DNA from: an uncultured Rubrobacteraceae bacterium
GTDB taxonomy: Bacteria > Actinomycetota > Rubrobacteria > Rubrobacterales > Rubrobacteraceae
NCBI GenBank assembly: GCA_902806015.1
Contig: CADCUZ010000051.1
Span: 1-12,807, forward strand
Direction of reading: 5' to 3'
Length of the DNA stretch: 12,807 bases
The notes under the pieces were generated by a model that saw only the letters and a list, made by a program, of their open reading frames with translations, searched no databases and was not told the origin of the DNA. A program made the position numbers and the translations under genes. Each line of letters opens with the position of its first letter. Position 1 is the first letter of the stretch. Below, in pieces: positions 6,537 to 11,976 of this stretch.

Positions 6537-6941
6537 GTGGTTGAACCTTCACCGTCCGTGCCCGGCGGGGCGGATAGCAATGGTGCACACCAGGGCATCC
6601 GTCCTGACCACGCCCGGTTTCTATGGGGGCGCGGCCTTCTCGGGAAGCCAGGTCGCGACTTGAACCGGGAGCTGGCCCGGGGGGAGGTCGCGGCGGGCGA
6701 GGCCGCAGAGAAGGAGCTCATTCAGTTCATCTCTCGCCGCCACCATGAGCGTCCCAAGAGCGAGCCTGAGCGCGCGGCGGAGGCCGTCTGGGTGGAAGGC
6801 GAAAGGCGGGCGGCCGCCGAACGTCGCAGGGTCAACCGGGAGCATTGGCGGGCCTGGCACGAGCACCGCGCCCAACCCTTCGCGTCGCTCAGCCGCGAGC
6901 ACGAAACACGTGCGCGACTCCTGGGTGGTGATGCTGCTTGA
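6537..6941 (+). CDS. Hypothetical protein, Arg/Glu-rich (134 aa)
   Basis: Starts at GTG 6537 with GGAG at 6525-6528 as ribosome site. The 134-residue product is strongly charged, with runs of Glu, Arg and Ala predicting long helices from about residue 40 to the end. It contains GRDLNRELARGEVAAGE and many His and Trp residues near the C terminus (NREHWRAWHEHRAQP). I recognise no family, and there is no membrane segment. Its stop overlaps the TTG start of the next gene (TTGA at 6938-6941), so it opens the eight-gene operon that ends at 9627. A nucleic-acid-binding or scaffolding role is possible from charge alone, which is weak evidence. Confidence 0.6.
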   Translation: MVEPSPSVPGGADSNGAHQGIRPDHARFLWGRGLLGKPGRDLNRELARGEVAAGEAAEKELIQFISRRHHERPKSEPERAAEAVWVEGERRAAAERRRVNREHWRAWHEHRAQPFASLSREHETRARLLGGDAA

Positions 6942-7159
6942 CCTCGCCAAGACGGTGCCGGTGGGGGCGAGGCTCCCCCGCCTACTGGGCTCACCGCGAC
7001 GACGAGGAGTGCCACGATTTGGTGGCAACCGCCGGCGCGATTCTATGTGCCCGCCACATCCTTGCTCTCAGAAACCAGCAGCCCATGTGGGGTCGGTTCC
7101 TACAGGCCGCCCGCAATCACCGCGCAAGTGAATCCAACGAAAGGAACGATGCAGCATGA
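6938..7159 (+). CDS. Small hypothetical protein (73 aa)
   Basis: Begins at TTG 6938, overlapping the previous stop as TTGA, and ends at TGA 7157-7159, overlapping the next ATG as ATGA. This double coupling is the main reason to believe it. The core HRDDEECHDLVATAGAILCA followed by RHILALRNQ is helical, with two cysteines. The first 15 residues are Arg-rich and may be untranslated if a later start is used. No family is recognised. A competing frame at 6745-7131 is Arg/Pro/Ser-rich and looks like a shadow. Confidence 0.5.
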   Translation: MTSPRRCRWGRGSPAYWAHRDDEECHDLVATAGAILCARHILALRNQQPMWGRFLQAARNHRASESNERNDAA

Positions 7160-7332
7160 CTGACGCCAACGACACCACCAACAACGACGCCGACGACAAC
7201 AAGGCGCGCAAGGTGACGGTGAACCGTCGTGCCATCGCCAACGCGAAGGGCATGCCCCTGTCCACCTTCGCGGCCGACCGGCTCATCCGACGCGCACGGG
7301 CACAAGAACGGAAAGGTGGCGAAAATGAGTAA
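7156..7332 (+). CDS. Small protein, possible ribbon-helix-helix DNA binder (58 aa)
   Basis: ATG 7156 overlaps the previous stop (ATGA) and the TAA at 7330-7332 lies inside the start of the next gene. The 58 residues begin with an Asn/Asp-rich tail (residues 2-15). KVTVNRRAIANAKG follows, which could be a short strand and first helix, then MPLSTFAADRLIRRARAQER, which could be the second helix. That order resembles ribbon-helix-helix regulators such as those of plasmid partition or antitoxin genes. The call rests on pattern only. It is shorter than common ORF cut-offs but is fixed in place by overlaps on both sides. It may autoregulate the operon. Confidence 0.55.
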   Translation: MTDANDTTNNDADDNKARKVTVNRRAIANAKGMPLSTFAADRLIRRARAQERKGGENE

Positions 7333-7936
7333 CGGCACGCCAAACGGGGTGCGGATGTTCGGGGCAGAGTTCGAGCCGCCGGAGGACGGCACGCTGCCGG
7401 AGCTCTACGCCTGGCGCAGGCAAGATGTCGAGCGCCTCGTCGAGCGCACGCGCCGCGGCTACCGGCAGATCGCCGCCGCCACCCCCCCGACAACGGGGCT
7501 CTTCGAGCTGATCGAGCCGGGCCCGCGCGAGCGGCTGGTCAGGGAGTACCGGTCGAACCAGATGCACGAGTTTCGAGGGTACCGCATCGGTGAGATGAAG
7601 AATTTGTTGATCCGCGCGAACGCCCTCCTCAACGAGCGCGAGGAGCACCTGCGAAAGGCACTGTTCGAGGTGCCCGGCCAGACCCTGGACTATGACACCG
7701 AGCTTGACGTCCGGTTCGCAGGCGCGGAGAAGCTCGAGGAACTCGCGCTCACCGCCCTCAAGGACAACGACACCGCCCTCGCGCGGTCCGTGCTTGCGGT
7801 GGCCCTGAGCTTCGATCAGGCCCCGGAGGTGCCGGAGGTGCCCCCGCCGTTCGCGCTGAGCGATCTATTCAACGAAACGACCAAGGCCACCCAGGAGGCC
7901 CCGGATGAAAGAAAGCCTGAGACGCCGGGTAGCTAG
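7325..7936 (+). CDS. Hypothetical protein, paralogue of the 8187 gene (203 aa)
   Basis: I choose ATG 7325 (203 residues) over an upstream in-frame ATG at 7229. It has a ribosome site (AAAGG at 7311-7315) and overlaps the preceding small gene by 8 bp. The extra N-terminal residues would be a shadow of that gene. The protein is acidic and helical, with a central segment (GEMKNLLIRANALLNEREEH) that may form a coiled coil and a Pro-rich stretch near residue 170 (EVPEVPPPF). The segment LRKALFEV, then an acidic helix and ALARSVLAVALSFD, lines up with LRQVLFGV and the following region in the gene at 8187. The N termini also share MFG-x-E. No known domain is recognised. An accessory role for the element is all that context supports. 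Confidence 0.7.
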   Translation: MSNGTPNGVRMFGAEFEPPEDGTLPELYAWRRQDVERLVERTRRGYRQIAAATPPTTGLFELIEPGPRERLVREYRSNQMHEFRGYRIGEMKNLLIRANALLNEREEHLRKALFEVPGQTLDYDTELDVRFAGAEKLEELALTALKDNDTALARSVLAVALSFDQAPEVPEVPPPFALSDLFNETTKATQEAPDERKPETPGS

Positions 7937-8132
7937 GCTCGATGCCAGGGACCCCCTGTCCGGGGCGTGCAACGAGTGTGGTGGCCCGCCCCCGAAAGGT
8001 GCCAAGGTCGAGTATGAGGTGACCTGGGCTGATGACGAGGAGGGCGAGGAGGCTGGCCATGGCCCGACCCACTGCCCCGTCTGCGGCCGCACGCTGGTAC
8101 TCGAGGTGCACTGGCCGCCCGAGGCGGGCTAA
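7905..8132 (+). CDS. Small zinc-ribbon protein (75 aa)
   Basis: ATG 7905 follows AGGAGG at 7893-7898 and lies 32 bp inside the end of the previous gene. The product starts with a basic helix (MKESLRRRVARLDARD). It then carries Cys22-x-x-Cys25-Gly-Gly and Cys57-x-x-Cys60-Gly, a two-knuckle zinc ribbon with an acidic insertion (ADDEEGEEAG) between the knuckles and hydrophobic strands VEYEVTW and LVLEVHW. Such small zinc ribbons with a helical lead occur in mobile elements and generally mediate protein or nucleic-acid contacts. The specific partner is unknown. Confidence 0.78.
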   Translation: MKESLRRRVARLDARDPLSGACNECGGPPPKGAKVEYEVTWADDEEGEEAGHGPTHCPVCGRTLVLEVHWPPEAG

Positions 8133-8186
8133 TCCTCGTGCCAAGGCCGCCGGCAGAGTACAGAACGATCTACGAAGGAGAACCAT

Positions 8187-8876
8187 ATGACCGAGATGTT
8201 CGGTAGTGAAGCCCCCGCGGGCCAGGAGACCACCCAGGAGGCGGTCAAGGAGGAGGTTGACCACCCGGCCGCACAAGCCCTCCTAGAAGCCCAGGCCGAG
8301 TACCAGGCCAAGGACTTGCTCGAAGGCTACTACCAAAGCGTGGACAAGCCCCGCGACGAACCGGGCAAGGTGGACCTCCCGTTCCCGGACGTTCTGACCC
8401 CGGAGCAGGAGGCCGAGATCATCAACTCCCAGAAGATGGAGGCCGGCCAGAGCCTCCACCGGAGCACGGTCGAGAAGTACGAGAGGGCCATCGACGAGTT
8501 CGCCCGGCGGGCCGAGAAACACACCGCCAAGTTGCGCCAGGTCCTCTTCGGGGTGGGTGAGGGCGGAAGTGCCGCGCTCAGCCAAGCGGCAGCAGCGGAT
8601 GAGGAGCAGCTCATCAAGATGATCGAGCTCGGCGAACTCGCGGGCGACGCCACGATAGCCAAGGCCGCCTTCGCTGCCGGCGCCGTCCGTGGCGACGCAC
8701 CACGCGCCGTGAAGCGGTACCTCGATGCCAACCCCGGTGCCGAGGCTTTGCTCCGCGTCTACCAGCAGGCGGCTGGCCCCGACTTCTTCGAGACCACCAA
8801 GGCGAGCATCACCCGCATGGTCCCCGCGCCGACCGCCGATCAGCTGCGCGGCCGTCCTCGGCTTAGAACGTACTGA
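8187..8876 (+). CDS. Hypothetical helical protein, paralogue of the 7325 gene (229 aa)
   Basis: ATG 8187 has a strong ribosome site, AAGGAG, 7 nt upstream, after a 54-bp gap: the only real gap within this operon. The 229-residue protein is almost entirely helical and charged. An N-terminal acidic part is followed by LTPEQEAEIINSQKMEAG, then a coiled-coil candidate, VEKYERAIDEFARRAEKHTA. The C-terminal half begins LRQVLFGVGEGG and includes DATIAKAAFAAGAVRGDAPR. Its arrangement matches the 7325 gene at several positions, suggesting an old duplication. The end (TADQLRGRPRLRTY) is basic. No known fold is recognised. Its stop overlaps the next start as TGATG. Confidence 0.7.
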   Translation: MTEMFGSEAPAGQETTQEAVKEEVDHPAAQALLEAQAEYQAKDLLEGYYQSVDKPRDEPGKVDLPFPDVLTPEQEAEIINSQKMEAGQSLHRSTVEKYERAIDEFARRAEKHTAKLRQVLFGVGEGGSAALSQAAAADEEQLIKMIELGELAGDATIAKAAFAAGAVRGDAPRAVKRYLDANPGAEALLRVYQQAAGPDFFETTKASITRMVPAPTADQLRGRPRLRTY

Positions 8877-9226
8877 TGGACAAAAAGAGGGAGAAGCAAA
8901 GGTTAGACCGCCTGGAAGAGGAGGCTGTAAAGAGCCGCCTAGCCCCCACCGGGCGCACGTGGCCCCGCGCCGAGGAAGAGGAGCGGGCCTCACGCCAGGG
9001 CGATGAGGCGTGGTGGGAGTTGATGCGGGCGCACGGCTGGACCCGGGAGACGCTCGAGGCAGAGATCGAGAGGATCAACACCGTGCATAAGCGCTGCTTT
9101 GAAAGTGGCTACGAGGACTGGCAGATAGTGGGCGACATGGCCTCCTACCTTGAAGCCGGCGGCGACCTTGACCACTACCCCGGCCCCCGCCCCTATTGGG
9201 GGACCCCAGGGGGGGCGGTGCGCTAA
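8876..9226 (+). CDS. Hypothetical protein (116 aa)
   Basis: Starts at ATG 8876 within the overlap TGATG and ends at TAA 9224-9226, which overlaps the next ATG. The first 25 residues are a highly charged helix (MDKKREKQRLDRLEEEAVKS). The middle holds DEAWWELMRAHGWTRETLEA and a second helix ending YEDWQIVGDMASYLEAGG, rich in tryptophan and tyrosine. The C-terminal 20 residues are Gly/Pro-rich. I know of no family match. The one-base overlaps on both sides strongly support it as a gene translated with its neighbours. It has no membrane or secretion signals. Confidence 0.68.
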   Translation: MDKKREKQRLDRLEEEAVKSRLAPTGRTWPRAEEEERASRQGDEAWWELMRAHGWTRETLEAEIERINTVHKRCFESGYEDWQIVGDMASYLEAGGDLDHYPGPRPYWGTPGGAVR

Positions 9227-9627
9227 TGGTCGGAGAGGTGCGGTGCCGCTACAAAACCAAGCAGGGGACCCAGTGCTCAAGGCGGGCTGTCGCGGGCTAC
9301 CTCGGCTGCTTCAACCACGAGCCGGCCTTTGAGCTTGCCCGACGGGCCAACGCGACGAAGGCCGGCCAGCTAGGTGGCCGGGGCCGATCCAACAGGCGCG
9401 CCTCGACCACCCCGGGTGCGGTGGATCTCCTGCGTTTGCAGGAGCGGTTTGAGCGTCTCGCCGACGGCGTCCTCGACAGCAAGGTCGATAAGGCGGACGC
9501 CGCCGTCGCCATCCAGGCCCTGAACGGCGCGAGGTCGTGCGTCTTGGGGGCCGCGAAGCTTCGCGAACTCTTCGAGGTCGAGCAGCGCCTGGACGCCCTC
9601 GAGGGGCATCTTGGAGGGCCAGCGTGA
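9226..9627 (+). CDS. Small protein with N-terminal Cys3His zinc finger (133 aa)
   Basis: I choose ATG 9226 (133 residues), which overlaps the upstream TAA as TAATG; a start at 9196 would run inside the preceding gene. The N terminus carries Cys7, Cys17, Cys28 and His31 in C-x-x-K-T-K-x-G-x-x-C...G-x-x-x-C-x-x-H-E-P. This pattern is found in many small phage and mobile-element proteins. A basic, glycine-rich linker follows (TKAGQLGGRGRSNRRAS). The helical C terminus has DAAVAIQALNGARSCVLGAA and ends in a short coiled coil with VEQRLDALEGHL. Family members of this architecture lack a firm function as far as I know. It is the last gene before the 418-bp gap. Confidence 0.75.
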   Translation: MVGEVRCRYKTKQGTQCSRRAVAGYLGCFNHEPAFELARRANATKAGQLGGRGRSNRRASTTPGAVDLLRLQERFERLADGVLDSKVDKADAAVAIQALNGARSCVLGAAKLRELFEVEQRLDALEGHLGGPA

Positions 9628-9728
9628 CTAGCGCGCGGGTTATCCACAGACTGCGCCCCAGGCCGATACTTCTGCTACAGAATTCGGTGGGTCTGGTTTA
9701 GCCTTAACGGTAGGCAAACCCGCGCTAG
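9628..9728. repeat. Nested inverted repeats with a DnaA box in the left arm
   Basis: CTAGCGCG (9628-9635), with CGCGGGTT (9634-9641), mirrors AACCCGCGCTAG (9717-9728) with a 2-base difference. Inside is GGTTT-A-GCC (9695-9703) against GGCAAACC (9713-9720). The span could fold into a large branched structure or bind a protein as a spaced dyad. It lies directly after the small-gene operon. Confidence 0.5.
9640..9648 (+). promoter_or_regulatory. Consensus DnaA box TTATCCACA
   Basis: A perfect 9/9 match to the bacterial DnaA box in non-coding DNA. Only this one copy is a full match in the window. Chance occurrence in 12.8 kb of GC-rich DNA is low but not negligible. Confidence 0.45.
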
Positions 9729-9845
9729 ATGGAGGCGGGGCTTCGGGAGCGACTGCTCGGGACGCTCTTTCAACCGCCTTGCGGCCGGGGGTACCTGTGC
9801 GCCCTCGTCTGACATCGGCGCCGGGCTTGCTCTTCATCTCTTCGC

Positions 9846-9868
9846 GGGGGCTCTTCGGAGCCCCCTTT
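9846..9868 (+). terminator. Intrinsic terminator with UUCG tetraloop
   Basis: GGGGGCTC (9846-9853), loop TTCG (9854-9857) and GAGCCCCC (9858-9865) form a perfect 8-bp stem with the extra-stable C(UUCG)G loop, followed by TTT. It probably ends the operon whose last gene stops at 9627. Confidence 0.75.
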
Positions 9869-9896
9869 GCGCCTCCCTGAGGCCACAAAGTGGTGA

Positions 9897-9925
9897 GTGA
9901 CACCTCGGCCGGCCCGGCCTACAAT
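9897..9925 (+). promoter_or_regulatory. Sigma-70-type promoter GTGACA-17-TACAAT
   Basis: The -35 GTGACA (9897-9902) matches TTGACA at 5/6. The -10 TACAAT (9920-9925) matches TATAAT at 5/6. The spacer is the ideal 17 bp. Transcription would begin near 9932, about 124 nt before the HTH gene at 10056. It is the best vegetative promoter in the window and sits just after a terminator. Confidence 0.7.
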
Positions 9926-9942
9926 TAGGAAGCTCTCATGCA

Positions 9943-10009
9943 CCCGCTCCCCCCCTGTTTCACCGGGAGCGGGCCTCCGTTCGTTTCGCGCACGGAAGAC
10001 GCAGTCTTC
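9943..10009 (+). promoter_or_regulatory. Structured 5' leader of the HTH gene
   Basis: CCCGCTCCC (9943-9951) pairs perfectly with GGGAGCGGG (9965-9973). A second hairpin, GAAGAC-GCA-GTCTTC, is at 9995-10009, enclosed by GCACG/CGTGC (9990-9994 and 10020-10024). The 9-bp GC stem starts about 11 nt after the predicted transcription start. It may act in attenuation or mRNA stability; no known riboswitch is recognised. Confidence 0.5.
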
Positions 10010-10055
10010 TCCTAGGTGGCGTGCACGGGCCGTCCCAGGCGTCTAGGATGGAAGC

Positions 10056-10538
10056 ATGGAGGAGCGACCAAGCCGCGACCTGGACAGGATCACGGTTGCC
10101 CGAGCCGCCGAGGTGCTCGACATCAGCCAGGGCGCCGTCCGAAAGCGCATAGGCCGGGGCACCATCGCCCACGACCGCGACGAGTCGGGGCGCGTCCACG
10201 TCTACGTTCCGGCGTCCAAGACCGTCCACAAGACCGACCAAGACGCGCCGTCCAAGACCGACCAGGACACCGACCAAGACGTGCGCATCCGGGACCTTCA
10301 GGACCAGATCCGTTTCCTGCGCGAGGAGCTCGAGCGTACCCACGCCGTCGTGATGAGGTTGACCGAGCGCATCCCCGAGTTGGAACCCGCGCAAGATCCC
10401 CCGCGAGACGCGCTAGGATCGCCCCAGGCCCCGCCACGGGCGAAGCCCGTACCCCCCGCGCCCCTCGGAGAGGCGCAGGCGGCCACAGAGCGGCCTGAGA
10501 CGCGGAGTTGGTGGCGGCGCATCTTCGGTGGGGAGTAG
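10056..10538 (+). CDS. HTH (MerR-like) and coiled-coil DNA-binding protein
   Basis: Starts at ATG 10056, with AGGA at 10045-10048 upstream; 160 residues. Residues 11-36 (RITVARAAEVLDISQGAVRK, then RIGRGT) form a MerR/excisionase-type helix-turn-helix. A wing follows, HDRDESGRVHVYVP (39-52). Next come KTDQD-type repeats (residues 59-75), a coiled coil (about 76-108), a Pro/Ala-rich linker, and a C-terminal amphipathic or aromatic tip, RSWWRRIFGGE. This design (DNA-binding head, coiled coil, possible membrane- or partner-contacting tip) recalls plasmid segregation and regulation proteins such as KfrA-like factors, though the similarity is architectural only. It has its own strong promoter and leader. 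The next gene follows at once. It may be an element copy-control, partition or transfer regulator. Confidence 0.8.
   Translation: MEERPSRDLDRITVARAAEVLDISQGAVRKRIGRGTIAHDRDESGRVHVYVPASKTVHKTDQDAPSKTDQDTDQDVRIRDLQDQIRFLREELERTHAVVMRLTERIPELEPAQDPPRDALGSPQAPPRAKPVPPAPLGEAQAATERPETRSWWRRIFGGE
10230..10280 (+). repeat. In-gene AAGACCGACCAAGAC direct repeats
   Basis: AAGACCGACCAAGAC (10230-10244) recurs with one change at 10254-10268, and ACCGACCAAGAC follows at 10269-10280. They encode K-T-D-Q-D, K-T-D-Q-D and T-D-Q-D between the HTH wing and the coiled coil. Confidence 0.85.
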
Positions 10539-10542
10539 GGTC

Positions 10543-10755
10543 TTGACCCACCCGCACGAGAGCGTCCGCATCGTGGCCCGTGACCTGGCGCCGGTGGTCT
10601 CCGAGCTCGCCTCCTTGAAGGGCGAGATCTACCGCGACCTCGGAAGCCGCCCGGAGCAGCGGGCCCTCGCCCACCGCCTGGAGGCCGCGCACGCGGCGGC
10701 CGAGGCGGCGCTGGTGGAGGCGCGGCGCCGGGCGAGGTTGGATGGGGAGCGATAG
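10543..10755 (+). CDS. Small helical protein (70 aa)
   Basis: I prefer TTG 10543 (70 residues), because GGGGAG at 10530-10535 then sits 7 nt upstream. GTG 10528 would add five residues and overlap the HTH gene. The product is almost all helix: ESVRIVARDLAPVVSELASL, then a long Ala/Arg/Glu coiled-coil stretch ending EARRRARLDGER. No family is recognised. It lies 4 bp after the HTH/coiled-coil gene and probably shares its message, suggesting that the two products act together. Confidence 0.6.
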   Translation: MTHPHESVRIVARDLAPVVSELASLKGEIYRDLGSRPEQRALAHRLEAAHAAAEAALVEARRRARLDGER

Positions 10756-10771
10756 GCGAGTTCACACGTCT

Positions 10772-10807
10772 GCGAACTTCCGCTAATCGGCCTTCCCCGA
10801 AGTTCGC
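10772..10807. repeat. Inverted repeat GCGAACTTC / GAAGTTCGC
   Basis: Perfect 9-bp arms at 10772-10780 and 10799-10807 are separated by 18 bp, just after the last element-type gene. There is no T-run, so it is not a standard terminator. GCGAACTTC recurs at 12556-12564 and 12779-12787, and GAAGTTCG at 12636-12643. Confidence 0.6.
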
Positions 10808-10842
10808 CCTAAACCCAGTTACGAAGGATCATTGTTTATCCT

Positions 10843-11055
10843 CTACTTCTGACAGCCATCCTTGCCTTCGAGCCAGTCTCCGTAGCGCTGCCCATTGGGC
10901 ATGATGGCACGGTTTAGCGACTTGGCAGCTTCCGTTTCCTGGCAGCTAATTCCTCCTTCAGCGTCCCTAAGGATGGCGCCTGTCAGGTCGGCGCCAGTCA
11001 GGTACGCTTGGGGCGGCCCCGGCTCCTTACGATGAGAGGAAGATGAACCCCGACG
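10843..11055 (-). pseudogene. Truncated pentapeptide-repeat protein gene (3' remnant)
   Basis: Read on the reverse strand, the frame ending at TAG 10843-10845 encodes AYLTGADLTGAILRDAEG, two to three A(D/N)LxG pentapeptide units. It then encodes NRAIMPNGQRYGDWLEGKDG, which resembles the C-terminal cap often seen after such repeats. There is no ATG, GTG or TTG before an in-frame TGA at 11056-11058. Pentapeptide-repeat proteins normally have many more units, so this is the 3' end of a gene that lost its start. Base composition is less GC-rich than in neighbouring genes. Residues upstream of 11013 (SHRKEPGPP) no longer look like repeats, so the break is near 11005-11015. It marks decay or a rearrangement border between the element and the permease gene. 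Confidence 0.75.
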
Positions 11056-11135
11056 TCACGAGGCGCACAGAGACCGACGCCGAGGTGCTCGGCGCCCGCG
11101 CCTCCTCCGGGACGCCGCCGCCGACGTCGTGCTGA
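11043..11135 (+). CDS. 30-codon upstream ORF overlapping the permease start
   Basis: ATG 11043, preceded by the strong ribosome site AGAGGA (11035-11040), opens 30 codons (MNPDVTRRTETDAEVL...TSC). They end at TGA 11133-11135, just past the permease GTG at 11129. The permease itself has no visible ribosome site. The arrangement suggests translational coupling through a leader peptide. Alternatively it marks an old frameshift that severed the true N terminus. No homology is recognised. Confidence 0.45.
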   Translation: MNPDVTRRTETDAEVLGARASSGTPPPTSC

Positions 11136-11875
11136 GCGCCTCGCTCCTCGTGGCGCTCATGGCGGCGTTCTCGGCCGGGCTCATCAACGGGCTCACCGGC
11201 TTCGGGATCGCGCTGATTGGCGTGCCATTGCTCCTGCTGGTCTACGAGCCGGCGACGGTCGTGGCGCTGGTGGCGGTGCTCTCCGTGTTGGTCAACGCGG
11301 CCGTCGTGCGGGATTCCTGGCGGGAGGCCGACCGACGGCTCGTGCTCGCCCTCCTGCCCTGGGCCCTCCTCGGCATGACGGCGGGCACCGAGGTCCTTAG
11401 GGTCGTGGACCCCGCCCACCTCCGGCTGGCGGTGGGCGTCCTGGTGGTCGTCTTCGCCGGGCTGCTCCTGCGCGACGTCCGCCTGCCGGGCGCAGGTACC
11501 CGGTGGGGCAGCGTGCTCGCGGGGGCCGCCAGCGGGACGCTCTCGAGCTCCACCGGCCTCTCCGGCCCCCCGATAGTGCTGCTTTTCGCCTCGCGCGGGT
11601 TCCCCAAGCGGGCCTTCCGGGCCTCGAGCGCCCTCTACTTCCTCGCCATAGGCCCCGTGATCATCGCCGAGCTCGCCCTCCGCGGGCTCGTGGACGCCGC
11701 CGCCCTGGCCCCCCTCGCGCTACCCCTGGTGGCCGCCGCCTTCGTGGGCAAGGGCGTCGGGACGGCGCTCTTCGGGAGGATCCCCGAGGGGGGCTTCCGC
11801 CTCGTGACCCTGGGCACCGTGATCCTCACCGGCGCCCTGGGCGTCGCCACCGCCGCCCATGCGTTGCTGCCCTAG
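11129..11875 (+). CDS. TauE/SafE-family (DUF81) membrane permease
   Basis: A 248-residue polytopic inner-membrane protein with about seven to eight hydrophobic segments. The two halves have the inverted-duplicate look of this family: FSAGLINGLTGFGIALIGVP (residues 12-31), and later GTLSSSTGLSGPPIVLLFAS in the second half, followed by FRASSALYFLAIGPVI. Length is normal (family about 240-270). Members export sulfite, sulfoacetate or other organosulfonates and related anions; substrate cannot be read from sequence. GTG 11129 is the only start in this frame (the frame closes upstream at TGA 11033-11035), and it lacks a ribosome site. Expression probably depends on the overlapping upstream ORF. 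It is not functionally linked to the replication genes and may be host DNA or cargo beyond the element's border. Hairpins after the stop end its message. Confidence 0.9.
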   Translation: MLSASLLVALMAAFSAGLINGLTGFGIALIGVPLLLLVYEPATVVALVAVLSVLVNAAVVRDSWREADRRLVLALLPWALLGMTAGTEVLRVVDPAHLRLAVGVLVVVFAGLLLRDVRLPGAGTRWGSVLAGAASGTLSSSTGLSGPPIVLLFASRGFPKRAFRASSALYFLAIGPVIIAELALRGLVDAAALAPLALPLVAAAFVGKGVGTALFGRIPEGGFRLVTLGTVILTGALGVATAAHALLP

Positions 11876-11884
11876 CGTTTTCGA

Positions 11885-11916
11885 GGGCCTCACGCGAGGC
11901 CCCCGCCTCGCGGGGG
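11885..11916 (+). terminator. Overlapping alternative hairpins after the permease gene
   Basis: GGGCCTC-ACGC-GAGGCCC (11885-11902), CGAGGC-CCCC-GCCTCG (11895-11910) and CCCCCG-CCTCG-CGGGGG (11900-11916) are three perfect stems sharing bases, so only some can form at once. They begin 10 bp after the permease stop. There is no long T-run, so termination may be hairpin- or Rho-assisted. The cluster also precedes the reverse-strand stop at 11917-11919 and may serve both directions. Confidence 0.55.
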
Positions 11917-11953
11917 TTACGTCCCGGTTTGCACGAGGTGGTCGCGCACTTCA

Positions 11954-11976
11954 CGAGGAGGTCTTAGACCTCCTCG
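11954..11976. terminator. 10-bp perfect hairpin CGAGGAGGTC-TTA-GACCTCCTCG
   Basis: The arms at 11954-11963 and 11967-11976 are perfectly complementary around a 3-base loop. On the reverse strand the loop is TAA, the stop of a 70-codon frame (11964-12176). It could terminate reverse-strand transcription or be a binding site; there is no T-run. Confidence 0.5.

Noticed and set aside
6745..7131. 128-codon forward frame overlapping the 6537 and 6938 genes
   Set aside because: Arg/Pro/Ser-rich, conflicts with two genes joined by stop-start overlaps, and has no ribosome site.
9640..9903. Reverse-strand 87-codon frame in the 9628-10055 gap
   Set aside because: Pro/Ala/Lys-rich low-complexity product with no ribosome site. 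It runs through the terminator hairpin and the DnaA box.
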